From Intoshia linei (lineage: Eukaryota; Orthonectida; Rhopaluridae): 26,523 nucleotides of DNA. Each line of letters opens with the position of its first letter. Positions within the stretch are counted from its first letter, which is position 1. The notes under the pieces were generated by a model, which was not told the origin of the DNA, did no database searches, and worked only from the letters and a program-made list of their open reading frames with translations. Where the stretch lies: the NCBI GenBank assembly GCA_001642005.1, contig LWCA01000468.1, positions 1 through 26,523 on the forward strand, written 5' to 3'. A program made the position numbers and the translations under genes. This document shows, one piece after another, positions 1 through 20,810 of the stretch.

Positions 1-142
1 TTAACAAATATATGTAACTAGCAGGTCGATAAATCGTATTATTATAACATTTCTCCACTATGATACATATTTTTTAAATACAGATTACAACTATTCAATG
101 GTAAATTTTTTGCTCATCTATGAACATACTTTTAAAAATTAC

Positions 143-3100
143 TTTGTTGAAGCTACATTTCTCAATATTTTACTAGCCGTTCCAGGTCTAGAAAATTCGA
201 TAGAATTTTGAGTGTTTACTCCAAATAATTGATCTAATATTCTTGGTAGAACATCTATTCCAATCTAAAAATATGACATTAAAAACAATTAAAACACAAT
301 TTTTATCGATTCAATGTACAATGTATGTTAATTTATTTGTTACCATTTATTTAAGAAAGTATTAGATGTAGAGTTTTAAGAATACCCACATCCAATAAAT
401 TTTTTTGAGAGTGATATTTTATCGCAAATTTCATTTTAAGAAATTTGATCCTTCAAAGTTAAAACCCTAATTATCCATTTTTTTAATTTTAAACGATTCC
501 TAATATTAGAAAAAATACCCCATCTGATAAAGATTTTAAAATAATCAGCATTATGATAAATTTCAATTCAAAATGTTATATCTTCACGATCAAAACCCTA
601 AATGACCCTTTTTTTAAAAATGGAAAAGCGATAGAATTTTAAACATGAATTGTGGGATAATATTCCAAATCATGACCATTATCATAAATCATAAACCTAA
701 AAAAATGCATTTTCATTATCCAAACCCCATATTACCATTTTTTCAAAAAAATTAAAATAGACCTAGAATTTAAAAAAAATTTATAGTTGATAGATTTATA
801 TTCAACTAACACACCCAAAAAAATTCAATTTGAAAAAGTGACGTATTAAGATTGTATACCCTACACTAAGGGTATAAATATAGGGTTCTAAAGTTATTTA
901 TAGTTTAATATAATTAATAATCAATCTGAATATCACTTACTTCTTCACCCAAAATTGCTTTCTCGAGTTGATCAATCAAATCCGCGGTGATCGACATTAA
1001 TTTGTAAAAGTTTACCTAAGTTTAATAATTTTTCCAATAAAAATATACAATTATCTATATACAATCAACCTACCAAGTTCGATGCCACCCAAAAATCAAA
1101 ACTGATCCAAAAAAAATTACAAAGACGAAACGTAGATGCGTACCCCTAACCACCTCTTAAAGGCTCTTTACCAGGGGTGTCAATTATGCGATCCTCGGGC
1201 CATTTGCGGCCCATTTCCAATTATGGAATGTGCGGCCCGCGTTATAATATAAATTTTTATTTTTTATACATATTTTTTATTTTACAGTTTTTTCATATAT
1301 TTTTCATGATTTATTTATTCATTATTACAATTTTAACATTATTTTTACACTTATTTCATTTTTACTGTTTCATATTTCATTTTATAAATTAACGTATTAT
1401 AAATTAATTAAATCTGTTAGTTTTAACATAATTTTTTTTGCGGACCGCGTAATAATTTTTTTTCACATTTGGCCCGCCAAGCAAATTGAGTCTGACACCC
1501 CTGCTCTTGACGCTTAAATTGATATTTTAAATTTAACACACAAAATATTTATGATATTCAAGTATATAATTTTTTAATTGGTCAATTGTGAAAAATGAGG
1601 GCCCACATCAAAAATTTTCATCAAGCCCCAAAAAGAAAGTCAGTATGGTTGTTCGGCACTGGTCGCTCCAATCCAATATATAGAAGGGGTATATATTATA
1701 TACTAAATTTACTCATTAATCCTGGGGTAAATTTAAAAATACAATATAATAATTACGTTAGATTTTGAATGCAATTTTTTAAATGTTTCAAATTGTTTTA
1801 AATTTTCTTGGAGCAACTTTTTTTGATTTTCACAAGTAGCACTCTAAATTCATTAAATTAAATTAAATTTTAAATTCATTGAATTAATTTAAATTTATAT
1901 TATTTCAAAATTAATGGCGCAAATTAATATCATTTTAACAGGTAATGACATAATTTACCATGAACATTAGTAATTTTAATAAACTTTTATATTCATTCTT
2001 TGATCTAGATAAAATTATAACATCATTATAGATATTTGCATGCTCTAAAACAGTGGTTCTCAACCTTTTTCAGTACATGGACCCTTTAGCTATTTTATAT
2101 TATTGGTAGACCCCCTATTATAAAAACTAAAACCTTAGTCGTACGCTACCTTATAAATCGATGTTTGTATTGTTTTATAAAATTTTTGACCATAGTTTTT
2201 TTGATTGAAAAAAATGTAAAATAAGAAATATGTGTAAAAAATTTTTATAAAAAATAAAAATGTATATTATAACACGGGCCGCATAATTGACACCTCTGGT
2301 TTTGACACTGATAAGTTACTCAGGGTCTAAGAGTAAATTTAGTTGGATTTTTATTCATTGAAGTCGAAATAGCTACAAAAATAGCTGGTAAAATTACAGT
2401 TTCTCCCAATGTGTGAGGTTTATAAGCTTTTGCTATAATTTTTGAAATTTCATAACAAGCTGTTAAACCTTTATCTTTCTTGATAACTTCATTATTGAAG
2501 ATATTGTTCATTTTAACCGATTTAAAATTGTCACGTTGTTTTGTAAAATACTCTAGTGGTGGATTTTTTTTGTTACCCCAAAATTTATCTGTGGAGCCCA
2601 AATTTTTTTTTGGACCACTAAGGTGTCCACATGGACCCTGGAGAACCACTGCTCTAAAATATGATGTAACTCTTATTGTGTGAATCGCTCAACTTTTTGA
2701 TATAATCCAGTAATAAAATTAGTTGCTATAGGCGAAGTAATATTTTAATTAATTTATAAATGCATTAATTGCACTAATATTGACTTAATATTTTACTAAA
2801 AATGTATCACCTAATGTGAAATTAAGTTTAAATTACGCTACCGTTTTTAAAAACATGAAAATGTGCGTGGAAATATAATTATTTTTGAAAAAGGGTAATG
2901 AGATCATAAAAAAAATTGACCCCTGCTTTTGATCTTAACGTTTTTTCGCCATTTAAAAAAACTGTTACATTCAGAAATATTAATCCATTACAAGATTCTT
3001 GAGTCGCTCAATTTTTTAGTTAGTTAGTTCAAGGTGGTCCAAAAACATAGCGAATTAAGGCCAAAAAATAAATTTTCCAAATTTCGCGGGCCCCAATATT

Positions 3101-4700
3101 AAAAAATATAACTAATATATACTAAAAAATTTAAATTAATGTTACATATTGTGGTAATTATGATATTACTATAAATCAAAGGTTTTTAGAATATTTTACT
3201 AAACAATTTCGCGGGCCGCGAGTCACGTTTTGGACAACCCTGAGTTAGTTAATAAGATATAACGTTGACAACAATAAAAAATATACAACTTTTTTATTAA
3301 TATATTATTTTTGTAAATAAGGTAATTAATTTCGTTAAGTCAAGTTCTATTAATTACCAACTGCTTTATGGTCGGCTCCGTCAAATTTATCAAAATAATC
3401 TTACAAGTAAAAATATAATTTTTAATTATATTCTATATTTGGGCCTTAACAGATATGATATTTAAAATGAGGCCATATTTTTCAAAAATATTGAGACCTA
3501 GCCATCAGTCATAAGAAGGAATCTCGGTAAAGTAGATTCGGATCTGTGTGTAATAACTTATTGGCAAATAGCAATAAGTTTAAACATTAAGTGTAGTAAT
3601 AGATCGATAAGTTATCGTCGGTAACTCACATTGGAATTTGAATTTGAATCACATTGAAAACGTATTTTAATATTAATTTTCAATGGACATTGTCCATATA
3701 TTGCCCCAGCTCGAATGAAGAGTAGTGTGCTCTGTTTTTCTTGTCCGATCTTATACGAATCATACAACAAGTTAATACCACTATATAATATAGCCCTACT
3801 AGATAATAATAATTACTTTAAAATTAACAATTTCTGGTAATGAAGACTTTGATGTGTTAGCAATAAAAGCAAATTCTTCTAATCCCAATCTTTGTTCATT
3901 TATCCATTCATCCTAGATATTTAAAATTTAAACTAAACAAAATTACATTTATTAATTTTGAATAAAATGGATGTGTGTCAATTTGAGGTACATAAGGTAG
4001 AGCATAATATTGAACAAATTGAGACTTCTGACTAAAGTGACGTCCATCATGAGTAAAATAGTCAAATAATCTATCCATAGAATTTTTCAGTTCCTATATT
4101 AAAATTAAAAATTAAAATATGCATTTAAAAAGTTGTTCACATACATGGGTGAAACAAAACTTTTAAATTGATAAAACCCCTCAATATCAACATTTTGATC
4201 TACTTTAGTTCAATTATTATTTAAAGATTAATTATCGATGACGCCAACTTAAAAATGTTGAAAACGACTACATTATTATTAACTATTAAAGCCATATTTA
4301 AATTATAACGATTATTATTATAAAAAACCTTGATATTATTAAAAATAATTGGAACAACGCTGAAATATATTCTCATATAAAATTCAACAACATGTGCATC
4401 TTCCATATTAATGTTGACGGAAAAATTTTCAATAAACTTTGACCATATTTCAAAGAATAAATCTTCATTCCCAGTATCAAAAGCATTTAACAGTTCATTT
4501 AATAAATTAGACTTTACACCATGATTCGCTTTATTTATGTTTTTTAAATCAATTTTGAATTGTTTCAAACTTTGCTTCATTCCATAATATTCCATATACT
4601 AAATTAGTATTTCAATATTTAATGTTTTTTTGAAATTTATCCAAACCTCAACAATCAATTTGTTTGCATATTCAATGCAATTATTAGTTTTTTCAGTCAT
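143..4700 (-). CDS. ARMC9: ARMC9 orthologue, N-terminal part (partial, runs off left edge)
   Basis: ARMC9 is a LisH/armadillo protein of the ciliary basal body and tip, linked to Hedgehog signalling and Joubert syndrome (family knowledge). Seven exons read on the minus strand: 4647-4700, 4329-4598, 3947-4093, 3817-3912, 1757-1843, 941-1015 and 143-264. All junctions are GT-AG and in frame. They give 283 codons plus 2 nt. Diagnostic matches to vertebrate ARMC9 are AFDTGNEDLFFEIW with EFYMRIYFS (residues about 57-88), QYYALPYVP (about 136-144), SITADLIDQLE (about 225-235) and EFSRPGTASKILR (about 265-277). Residues 1-50 occupy the LisH position. The start is the ATG at 4700 in a short first exon encoding MTEKTNNCIEYANKLIVE. 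The fifth exon is a lysine/glutamine-rich helical piece and is weaker on similarity alone, but its phase and position fit. The armadillo repeats must lie left of the window. Intron 3 is only 34 nt; introns 4 and 5 (1973 and 741 nt) are swollen by hAT elements. Confidence 0.9.
265..940. repeat. ARMC9 intron 6: array of degenerate Helitron-type modules
   Basis: About 450-486, 582-616 and 712-745 each hold a variant of one module: a TTCAAA or ATCTTCACGATC lead, then CAAAACCCT, AATTATCC or AATGACCC, and a T-run. The same module recurs in Helitron copies elsewhere in the window. No open frame or intact termini are visible. Confidence 0.6.
1080..1690 (+). repeat. Dispersed repeat copy interrupted by the hAT MITE
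   Basis: This copy resembles the ones at about 13195-13405 and 22055-22320. Shared pieces are CCCTAACSACCTCT, a stretch around AAATGAGGGCCCA with AAATTTTCATCAAGCCCC, and a terminal GTTCGGCACTG. The hAT MITE at 1172-1503 splits it. Its class is unknown, possibly another hAT MITE with CAGTGCCGAAC ends. Confidence 0.5.
1172..1503. mobile_element. hAT MITE (332 bp) with 8-bp target duplication
   Basis: It starts CAGGGGTGTCAATTATG and ends TCTGACACCCCTG, giving 11-bp inverted ends (CAGGGGTGTCA). It is flanked by CTCTTTAC (1164-1171) and CTCTTGAC (1504-1511), an 8-bp duplication with one mismatch. The subterminal GGCCCGC and GCGGACCGCG blocks are typical of this hAT group. It is non-coding and sits in ARMC9 intron 5, inside an older repeat. 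Confidence 0.88.
2051..2651 (-). mobile_element. hAT element, internally deleted (601 bp), perfect 8-bp target duplication
   Basis: The ends are CAGTGGTTCTCAACC on the left and GGAGAACCACTG on the right, giving an 11-bp inverted end CAGTGGTTCTC. CTCTAAAA lies on both sides (2043-2050 and 2652-2659), an exact 8-bp duplication. It keeps a fragment of its own transposase on the minus strand. The segment at about 2272-2307 (CGGGCCGCATAATTG, GACACCTCTG) looks like one end of the family at 1172-1503 nested inside. It lies in ARMC9 intron 4. Confidence 0.9.
2350..2556 (-). pseudogene. ZBED5/Buster-type hAT transposase fragment
   Basis: The minus-strand frame reads EYFTKQRDNFK, then ACYEISKIIAKAYKPHTLGE and TVILPA. 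In ZBED5/ZBED8-like hAT transposases this is the helix after the BED finger, with the consensus pattern SYxVxxxIAKxxKPHTIxExLILPA. The zinc finger, catalytic core and dimerisation domain are absent, so this is a remnant in an element that cannot mobilise itself. Confidence 0.72.
3030..3242. mobile_element. hAT MITE (213 bp), perfect 8-bp target duplication
   Basis: The left end is CAAGGTGGTCCAAAA, and the right end read backwards is CAGGGTTGTCCAAAA. AGTTAGTT flanks both sides (3022-3029 and 3243-3250). Subterminal TTTCGCGGGCC blocks occur at both ends. It is non-coding and in ARMC9 intron 4. An internal stretch TGTGGTAATTATGATATTAC recurs near 24440. Confidence 0.88.
3251..3816. other. ARMC9 intron 4, 5' part, no gene seen
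   Basis: AT-rich sequence between the hAT MITE and ARMC9 exon 4. I scanned the minus strand for a further ARMC9 coding exon and found none with usable splice sites. No repeat family was recognised. Confidence 0.5.
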
Positions 4701-5115
4701 TTTAAATTTAATATTATATAAATCAAGTTTAATATGCAAATTTTTCAATTTTATTCAAATGTTGATACATTTCTAATGTACGAGAAATTCTTAGTTACTA
4801 AAAAACATCTTGTAATAATTGAAATTTCCAATAATATAATTTGAATCTTTATTTTACTATCTACAAATAACAAAAATATACAAATTCATGTATTTATTAT
4901 ACAGCCATGTCAATAATTAAAATACATTAAGGCGTTGGCGTGTAGTTAAAAATAATGAATTAAAAACACTATTTTTCAAACATATTTTGAAAAATTTTTA
5001 ATCAATCAAAGGCTTTAAATTCAAAATAGATAAAAAGTGCAATAAAACATTTTAATAAATATAAATGTTTACAATATAATATAGGTGTATTTGTGGAATA
5101 ATGAAAATTTGGAAT
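4701..5115. other. Short intergenic gap between the SLK stop and the ARMC9 start
   Basis: This gap of 415 bp separates two genes in the same orientation. It contains two AATAAA hexamers read on the minus strand (4893-4898 and 4848-4853) that could end the SLK transcript. I see no further open frame or transposon. The ARMC9 promoter must lie here or inside the SLK 3' end unless the two are co-transcribed. Confidence 0.6.
4893..4898 (-). terminator. Candidate polyadenylation signal of the SLK-like gene
   Basis: AATAAA on the minus strand about 220 nt past the stop at 5116, in the context TATAATAAATACATG. A second AATAAA lies at 4848-4853. Both come from the hexamer alone; no downstream U-rich element was assessed. 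Confidence 0.35.
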
Positions 5116-15555
<10,440 letters not shown>

Positions 15556-16499
15556 TTATGTTCGCATTATACGGTTAATGTGCTGTATTATAATGAATTA
15601 GCGCTTTTATGTAGTAATTTTTTTGATTAACGATTGTTTATTTTATCAATTATCCACAGAAATGCATAAGTCTAACAAAATAAACTATAACCATTGTTTT
15701 TCAATAAATTTCTGCTGTAAATTTAAATTTGTACTGCGATACGGATTAATTTGCAAAATCTAATTATAGAATATTGATTACTTTGTGCTCAAATTAAATT
15801 AAGTTTAAAATAACATGGAGTATTTTTTGTACATGTATTGCATTTGTTTTTATTTAGGTACAAGTATAAATTGGTGTATCTACACTTGAGCATATTGTAA
15901 ATGTAAATTTTACCATTTTATAGGCATTTTTTAAAAGTTTATCAATGTGACAGTCGTATTTAAATCAAAATATCATCAATTCTACATTATATTTTTACTT
16001 GCACTTGACATAATTTCTACATGAATTTGTGTAAATAGTTTTAAATAATTCATAAATTATTTATATATTTTATTTTCTATAAATACATGGACTGTGTAAT
16101 TTTACTTAAAATGTGACTGAATGCTATGATTAATAATATCAGTGTATTAAATTAATACTATTATATCACTGAATCGACCTTACTGTGACCTATATATGAC
16201 TATTAGGTACGATAAAATCAAAAATCAGAAATTCATTATCATAAAAAAGTGTAAATGTATGATGTATTTATTATGGGATAGACAGTAGAACTGATTTTTT
16301 ACACTTTTTTTCGAAATTGTATGGTCCAAGAATGATATATTTATAAATTTATTAAATGTTAATTGTTAATTTATTTATTAACAATTTATTTCACACGTTA
16401 AATTTTTCTTTTTGAAAACATTTCATACTGTAATCATACGTTGAATCATTTGATTTGGATGCAATACCTAAATTTAAATAGTATTTATAAATGATAACA
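15556..16499. promoter_or_regulatory. Upstream region of the SLK-like gene, nothing specific
   Basis: AT-rich DNA between the SLK start codon and the first repeat. By position it must include the 5' UTR and promoter, but I see no confident TATA box, initiator or conserved motif, and no open frame or repeat family. Confidence 0.4.
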
Positions 16500-16509
16500 A
16501 TCAGGCCTG

Positions 16510-17117
16510 TAGTTAGTGAAAATACTAGGTGGTGCAGTTGTATCCTATTAACACACAATAAAATTTTAAATCTGAATAAGTGACGCCTTCGTGGTCAAAA
16601 AAGCATTTTAGTATACATATATTTTTTTTCCGAAATATTTTATTAAAAAAAATTTAAAATAATTAACTGTCGGAAAATTTAAAAAAAAAATTTTTCTGAT
16701 AGATCTTATTCCAGTTGATATAAATACAAAATTTCAACCCGAGAAATCTACGCATTCCCAATAAAAAATAATTTTTAATATATTATCAACCAATATGTTT
16801 CAAATATTTCGATTAAATATTTCATGTAAAATTTTACTATTTACATGTAAAATAAAAATTGAAAATGTAAATATTGATCCTACAACTTCAAAAAAATGTG
16901 CATTGAACGTCTACACATTTCTAATAAAGAAATATGGGTGAAAATCCATATAATTCATTCCTTCGGAATTTTTTTCATTGCTACGCAATATTTAAATCTC
17001 AAATTATCATTTTCAAAGCATTTCGTTTAAAATTTAAATTAAAACTACAATAACGATTACTAAAAGTCATACAACTTTGTTATTATCATTTTTATATTTA
17101 TTACAATCCTGTTATTA
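16510..17117 (+). repeat. Non-coding Helitron-family internal repeat, truncated by the Tc1 element
   Basis: It contains AGGTGGTGCAGTTGTA, TGACGCCTTCGTGGTCAAAA, TTCAACCCGAGAAATCTACG and AAGAAATATGGGTGAAAATC, in the opposite orientation to the 13600-14454 copy. It stops at the TA target site of the Tc1 element. Confidence 0.6.
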
Positions 17118-17894
17118 TACTCCCTCGCAGCAATTTTGCAATTGATATAAACCAATCTAAACTACATGCTATGTTTTTCAATTTTTTATATATTACACGA
17201 TTTGACAAGATCTTTCATTGGTAAAAAAATAATCTGAAAAAAGTCGTAGAAATTGAAGTTTTTAATTATTTTGTTACTTTGAACGCCTCACCAATTTTGC
17301 AAAACTATCGAAAACATAAACCCTGATTTCCTGACAAATAATTGTTTTTAAACTGTTGTCATTATCGCATATGACACTGTTAAATAATATTACAAAATTA
17401 ATAGAAAAATATTTAAAGGATGGTATCGAAAAGGTATATATCGCAAAAACCCGCAATGTTTCCCTTAGAACAATATATAACATTTCAAATAAATAAAAAT
17501 CCATCAAATCGAAGCAAATTACAACTTTAAAAAAAGAAGAGAGTTCAAAAAGCAATTAAAAAATCTGCTGATGGGGTGCAAAAATCTGGAAGGGTTGTTA
17601 CATCCACATCCAATGCTGCCCGTATGTGATGTGCTCCTTCAAGATCAACTATTTGACGGGCTCTTAATAATAGAGGTTTGAAGTATCGATGTTCATTGCA
17701 AAAACTGACATTGACTGTTGCACAAAAGAATGACCACCTAAATTTTGTATGCAACCTTTTTTTAATAGGGTTGATATCGATAAATCATATTTTCGGATAA
17801 ATGTAGATTTTCTTTAGATGGAAGTGATAATCTCATGTCGTGGAAACCATTGAAACTCCAAAAAAAGCATTTTAAAATGAGTTATTATTTCAAC

Positions 17895-18720
17895 ATATAA
17901 TTTAATAGTTACAGCGTTTAATTTCACGAGCGTCTATAGTTATAATGTTAGCGTCTAAAATAAATTCAAAAATAATCCAAACCTAAATTAATAGAAGTAG
18001 AATTTATTTTATTTAAACATAACGTTATTTTTTATAAAACTAACTTTTAATTTATTGAATTAACCGTTAATTTAACACGGCCTCAGCAAAGCTTGATGAG
18101 CCTGAGCTGGTCGTCCCTTTTTTCTTTTGACATTCAATTGGAGAGCTTTCGACTCTCGAGATACAATACACCCATCAATTCTTAATCGTATTTCTATACG
18201 ATTGAATGTTTACACATTTAATTTTTACCCTAAAAGGGACACGTACACTTCGGAAACTTCCAATTTTCACGATCCAGCGATATTTTCCAAACAGAATTTA
18301 ACATTTTTTCACATAAAAAAAATTTTCAAAACTTTTTTAATTTATTTTGTTTTTGAACCCATTGAAACGCATCTGTCCAGTTTTTAGTACTTAATGTAGG
18401 ATCTGTCACATACAATTTTGGGTTTGGATTGGAAAAATTTCGAGAAACTGACCATGTATGTATAAAATTTACTTAAAAATGCTAATACATAAAAAAACGG
18501 CTTATGAGAAATGTTGATTTGTGGTGATCCACAAAAATTTATAAATTGATTCAAACGTTTCGAATATTAAGTTAGACAATACAATAATTATATTACACGC
18601 TTAAGCATTAAATTAGACGACCAAAGTACTTATTAAATAATGTTAAATTAATTAAATTATGCGTTATAAATATTAAATTAGACGTTGAAACTATTAAATT
18701 AGTCTGAGCATTAAATAGTA
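17895..18720. mobile_element. Unclassified insertion inside the Tc1 transposase
   Basis: It separates the first catalytic block of the Tc1 transposase from the IMIWGC block. It carries several copies of ATTAAATTAGACG or close variants near its right side (about 18564-18700) and an inverted related stretch near its left side (TAATTTAATAGTTACAGCG). The ends are approximate, and no coding frame was recognised. Confidence 0.5.
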
Positions 18721-19040
18721 TCCTTTTAAGGTGAATCCATAATGATTTGGGGTTGTTTAGCATCTTGCGGTAAATTTATGATTAGGAAATTGGATCATAC
18801 TGTTAATAGCGATTTTTATAAAAAAATTTTATTTTAAGATGTATTTAGAGAGATTTTAAGATGTACACCTCCTTATTCTCCTGATATATCCCCAATTATG
18901 AAGAATCAACTATATGATGGTTCACAATTTAATTCGAAAATGCATGTATGGCAGAAAATATCTCATATTGTCCAGAAAATAATTTTAAAGGAAAAAGACA
19001 TGACTATAAGGCTACATAAATCATTTAATTCAAAAATGTA

Positions 19041-20114
19041 CAGTGAGGCCTCTCAATACCGCATATTTTGGTATTTCAATATTTATGGTGGTAATGAAAG
19101 TTTAGCGGTATTAAGAGTATATCATTATAAAAACGATTAAACAATAAACATAAATATATACAGTAAAACAACGAAGAAACGATAATTCAACTAACCAAAA
19201 CAATATAATAGAATGAAATTAATATACTATGCTGATTAGGGTGTCACATTTTTTGGAAAATTTTAGAATTAGATGGGCAATTAGCACTAAAACTGTGTAT
19301 TTTTAAAATAGAAAAACTAATTCGCAATCAAAAACACTTAACGATATCTATTCGAGTTGCGTTTGTCATTTTAAATATCACTGTATAAATATTATGGAGA
19401 AATTAAAACTGAAGTTTATTTTAACGGAAATTAGCGTTTGCGCCTTTAAACGTGGTATCGACTTTATAATATTGTTCTCCATGTTTAGTTATACATTTTA
19501 AATTTTTGCCTAGAATATGAATTCCATAAAATCAAAAAAAATTGAGCTAAAAACAAATTTAAAAAATAAACTGTATAACTAAACATGGAGAACAATATTA
19601 TAAAGTCGATACCACGTTTAAAGGCTCAAACGCACTCGAATAGATAGCGTTAAATGTTTTTAATTGCTAATTAGTTTTTCTATTTTAAAAATACAAACTT
19701 TTAGTGCTAATTGCCCTTGATTCTTTGATAGGTGTGACACCCTAATACTGATATATAATTATTATCTTAAGAATACAAACAACTAAGAATTGTAAATAAT
19801 TCTTTTTTATTTATTTGTAGAAATCGAATTATTTCAAATTTAATGTGAAATTTAATCTTGATCTCTTTTTGTTCGCCATTTTCTATAAAAAATTATTATG
19901 CTTTAAAAAAGTTAACTATATTACAAATCGTATGTAAACTTTGAATTAGTTGTTCTAAATGAGGATAGAATGAATTATGAAGTAGAAGTAACAATAAAGT
20001 AAAACATATAGAATGAACTAATGTATGGTAAACTAGTGCTACCATATTTTTGTATAAAATTTAAGTTAAATTTGTGGCGGTATTGAGAGTTGGCGATATT
20101 GAGAGGCCTCACTG
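19041..20114. mobile_element. pogo/Tigger-like MITE (1074 bp)
   Basis: The ends are CAGTGAGGCCTCTCAATACC and its inverse GATATTGAGAGGCCTCACTG, with a TA duplication at 19039-19040 and 20115-20116. CAGT plus RCCTCTCAATA is the usual look of pogo/Tigger ends. It lies precisely within a codon of the Tc1 transposase C-terminus. It has no transposase of its own and contains a fold-back element. Confidence 0.87.
19239..19742. mobile_element. Fold-back MITE (504 bp) nested in the pogo-like MITE
   Basis: The ends are GGGTGTCACA and TGTGACACCC with TA on both sides (19237-19238 and 19743-19744). The arms are long inverted repeats: 19442-19495 and 19572-19625 are perfectly complementary over 54 bp around a 76-nt loop, and the pairing continues imperfectly to the tips. 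Confidence 0.87.
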
Positions 20115-20397
20115 TACGAGGTTATGATGAATAATGGAAATTTAATAGATGTATAGAGTATAATATATATTTATTATATCAATAAATAATTATATGTATT
20201 GTTTTGCAAAATTGTTCAGACTTTCATATCTACATATAAATGAAAAAGGTAAATTTTTACGAATTAATTCAGCCCATTTTTTAATTTTTTTAGCCTACGA
20301 TAGATCTTGCTTCGCTGATTAATACATAAAAAATTCAGACACTTAGAGCATCACTGAGACTAGTTTCTAATAATTGCAAAATTGCTGAGAGGGAGTA

Positions 20398-20810
20398 TAT
20401 TATTTTTCAAATATTTCGATTAAAATAAAAAGGTAAATAATCATCCTACCATTTTAAAAAAAATGCATTGAATGTCTACACATCCTAAATTAAGAAATAT
20501 GGGTGAAAATCTACATAATTGATTCCTTCTGTAATGTCCTAGTTACATTCTGTATATAATTTAATAGTTATTTATTAAAATATAGTTTCAAAGTCTTGCA
20601 TTTGATAAATTAAGGATATTGCAATTAATTAGGCACCTTCGGATTTTTTTTAATTCCTAAGAAAATTTTAATTCACAAATTCTCATTTTCAAAAAAATTT
20701 AAAATTACATTTTACAAAAGTTTAGTTTAAAATTACAACAACGAAGTACTACAAAGTACAACTTTGTTATCATTTTTATATTTATTAGAATGCTTTGCAA
20801 TGTTGGTAAA
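20398..20810 (+). repeat. Non-coding repeat, same family as 16510-17117
   Basis: It shares TTTCAAATATTTCGATTAAA, AAGAAATATGGGTGAAAATC and TTTTTATATTTATTA with the copy on the other side of the Tc1 element, in the same orientation. A roughly 105-bp insertion sits near 20530-20637. Confidence 0.55.

Larger units (their letters stand above)
17371..20156 (+). pseudogene. Tc1-type transposase, broken
   Basis: A cut-and-paste transposase in pieces, all on the plus strand. Residues from the ATG at 17371 give a helix-turn-helix (KLIEKYLKDGIEKVYIAK, then RNVSLRTIYNIS) before a stop at 17494. At about 17560-17755 a second DNA-binding part reads STI, RALNNRGLKYRCSLQK and LTVAQKNDHLNFV. At 17787-17860 IFSDKCRFSLDGSDN keeps the first catalytic Asp. 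At about 18730-18835 ESIMIWGCLASCGKF and HTVNSDFYKKIL; then PPYSPDISPIM, with Met where the PIEN glutamate belongs. The second-Asp block is missing. The C-terminus is split by the pogo-like MITE: SFNSKM and Y before it, EVMMNNGNLIDV and a stop (ends 20156) after it. There are multiple stops and frameshifts. Confidence 0.85.
17120..20395 (+). mobile_element. Tc1/mariner transposon with both ends, carrying nested insertions
   Basis: The left end is CTCCCTCGCAGCAATTTTGC, and the right end read backwards is CTCCCTCTCAGCAATTTTGC. The inverted repeat of about 25 bp has one mismatch. It is flanked by TA at 17118-17119 and 20396-20397. It is 3276 bp long, against 1.3-1.7 kb for a typical Tc1. The excess is a pogo-like MITE (1074 bp, itself containing a 504-bp fold-back) and an insertion of about 0.8 kb at 17895-18720. 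The enclosed transposase is dead. Confidence 0.88.

Noticed and set aside
1177-1392. Open frame on the plus strand, 71 codons
   Set aside because: It lies inside the hAT MITE and consists of Phe/Ile/Leu/His from T-rich DNA; no domain.
2480-2683. Plus-strand open frame of 67 codons
   Set aside because: It is antisense to the ZBED-like transposase fragment and crosses the transposon end.
17274-17754. Two minus-strand frames in the Tc1 region
   Set aside because: Antisense to the recognisable Tc1 transposase blocks.
18085-18120. Hammerhead-ribozyme-like TTGATGAG followed by a small stem
   Set aside because: The conserved GAAA core strand and closing helices are missing.
18127-18387. Plus-strand frame of 86 codons
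   Set aside because: Lies in the unclassified insertion within Tc1; no similarity to any protein I know.
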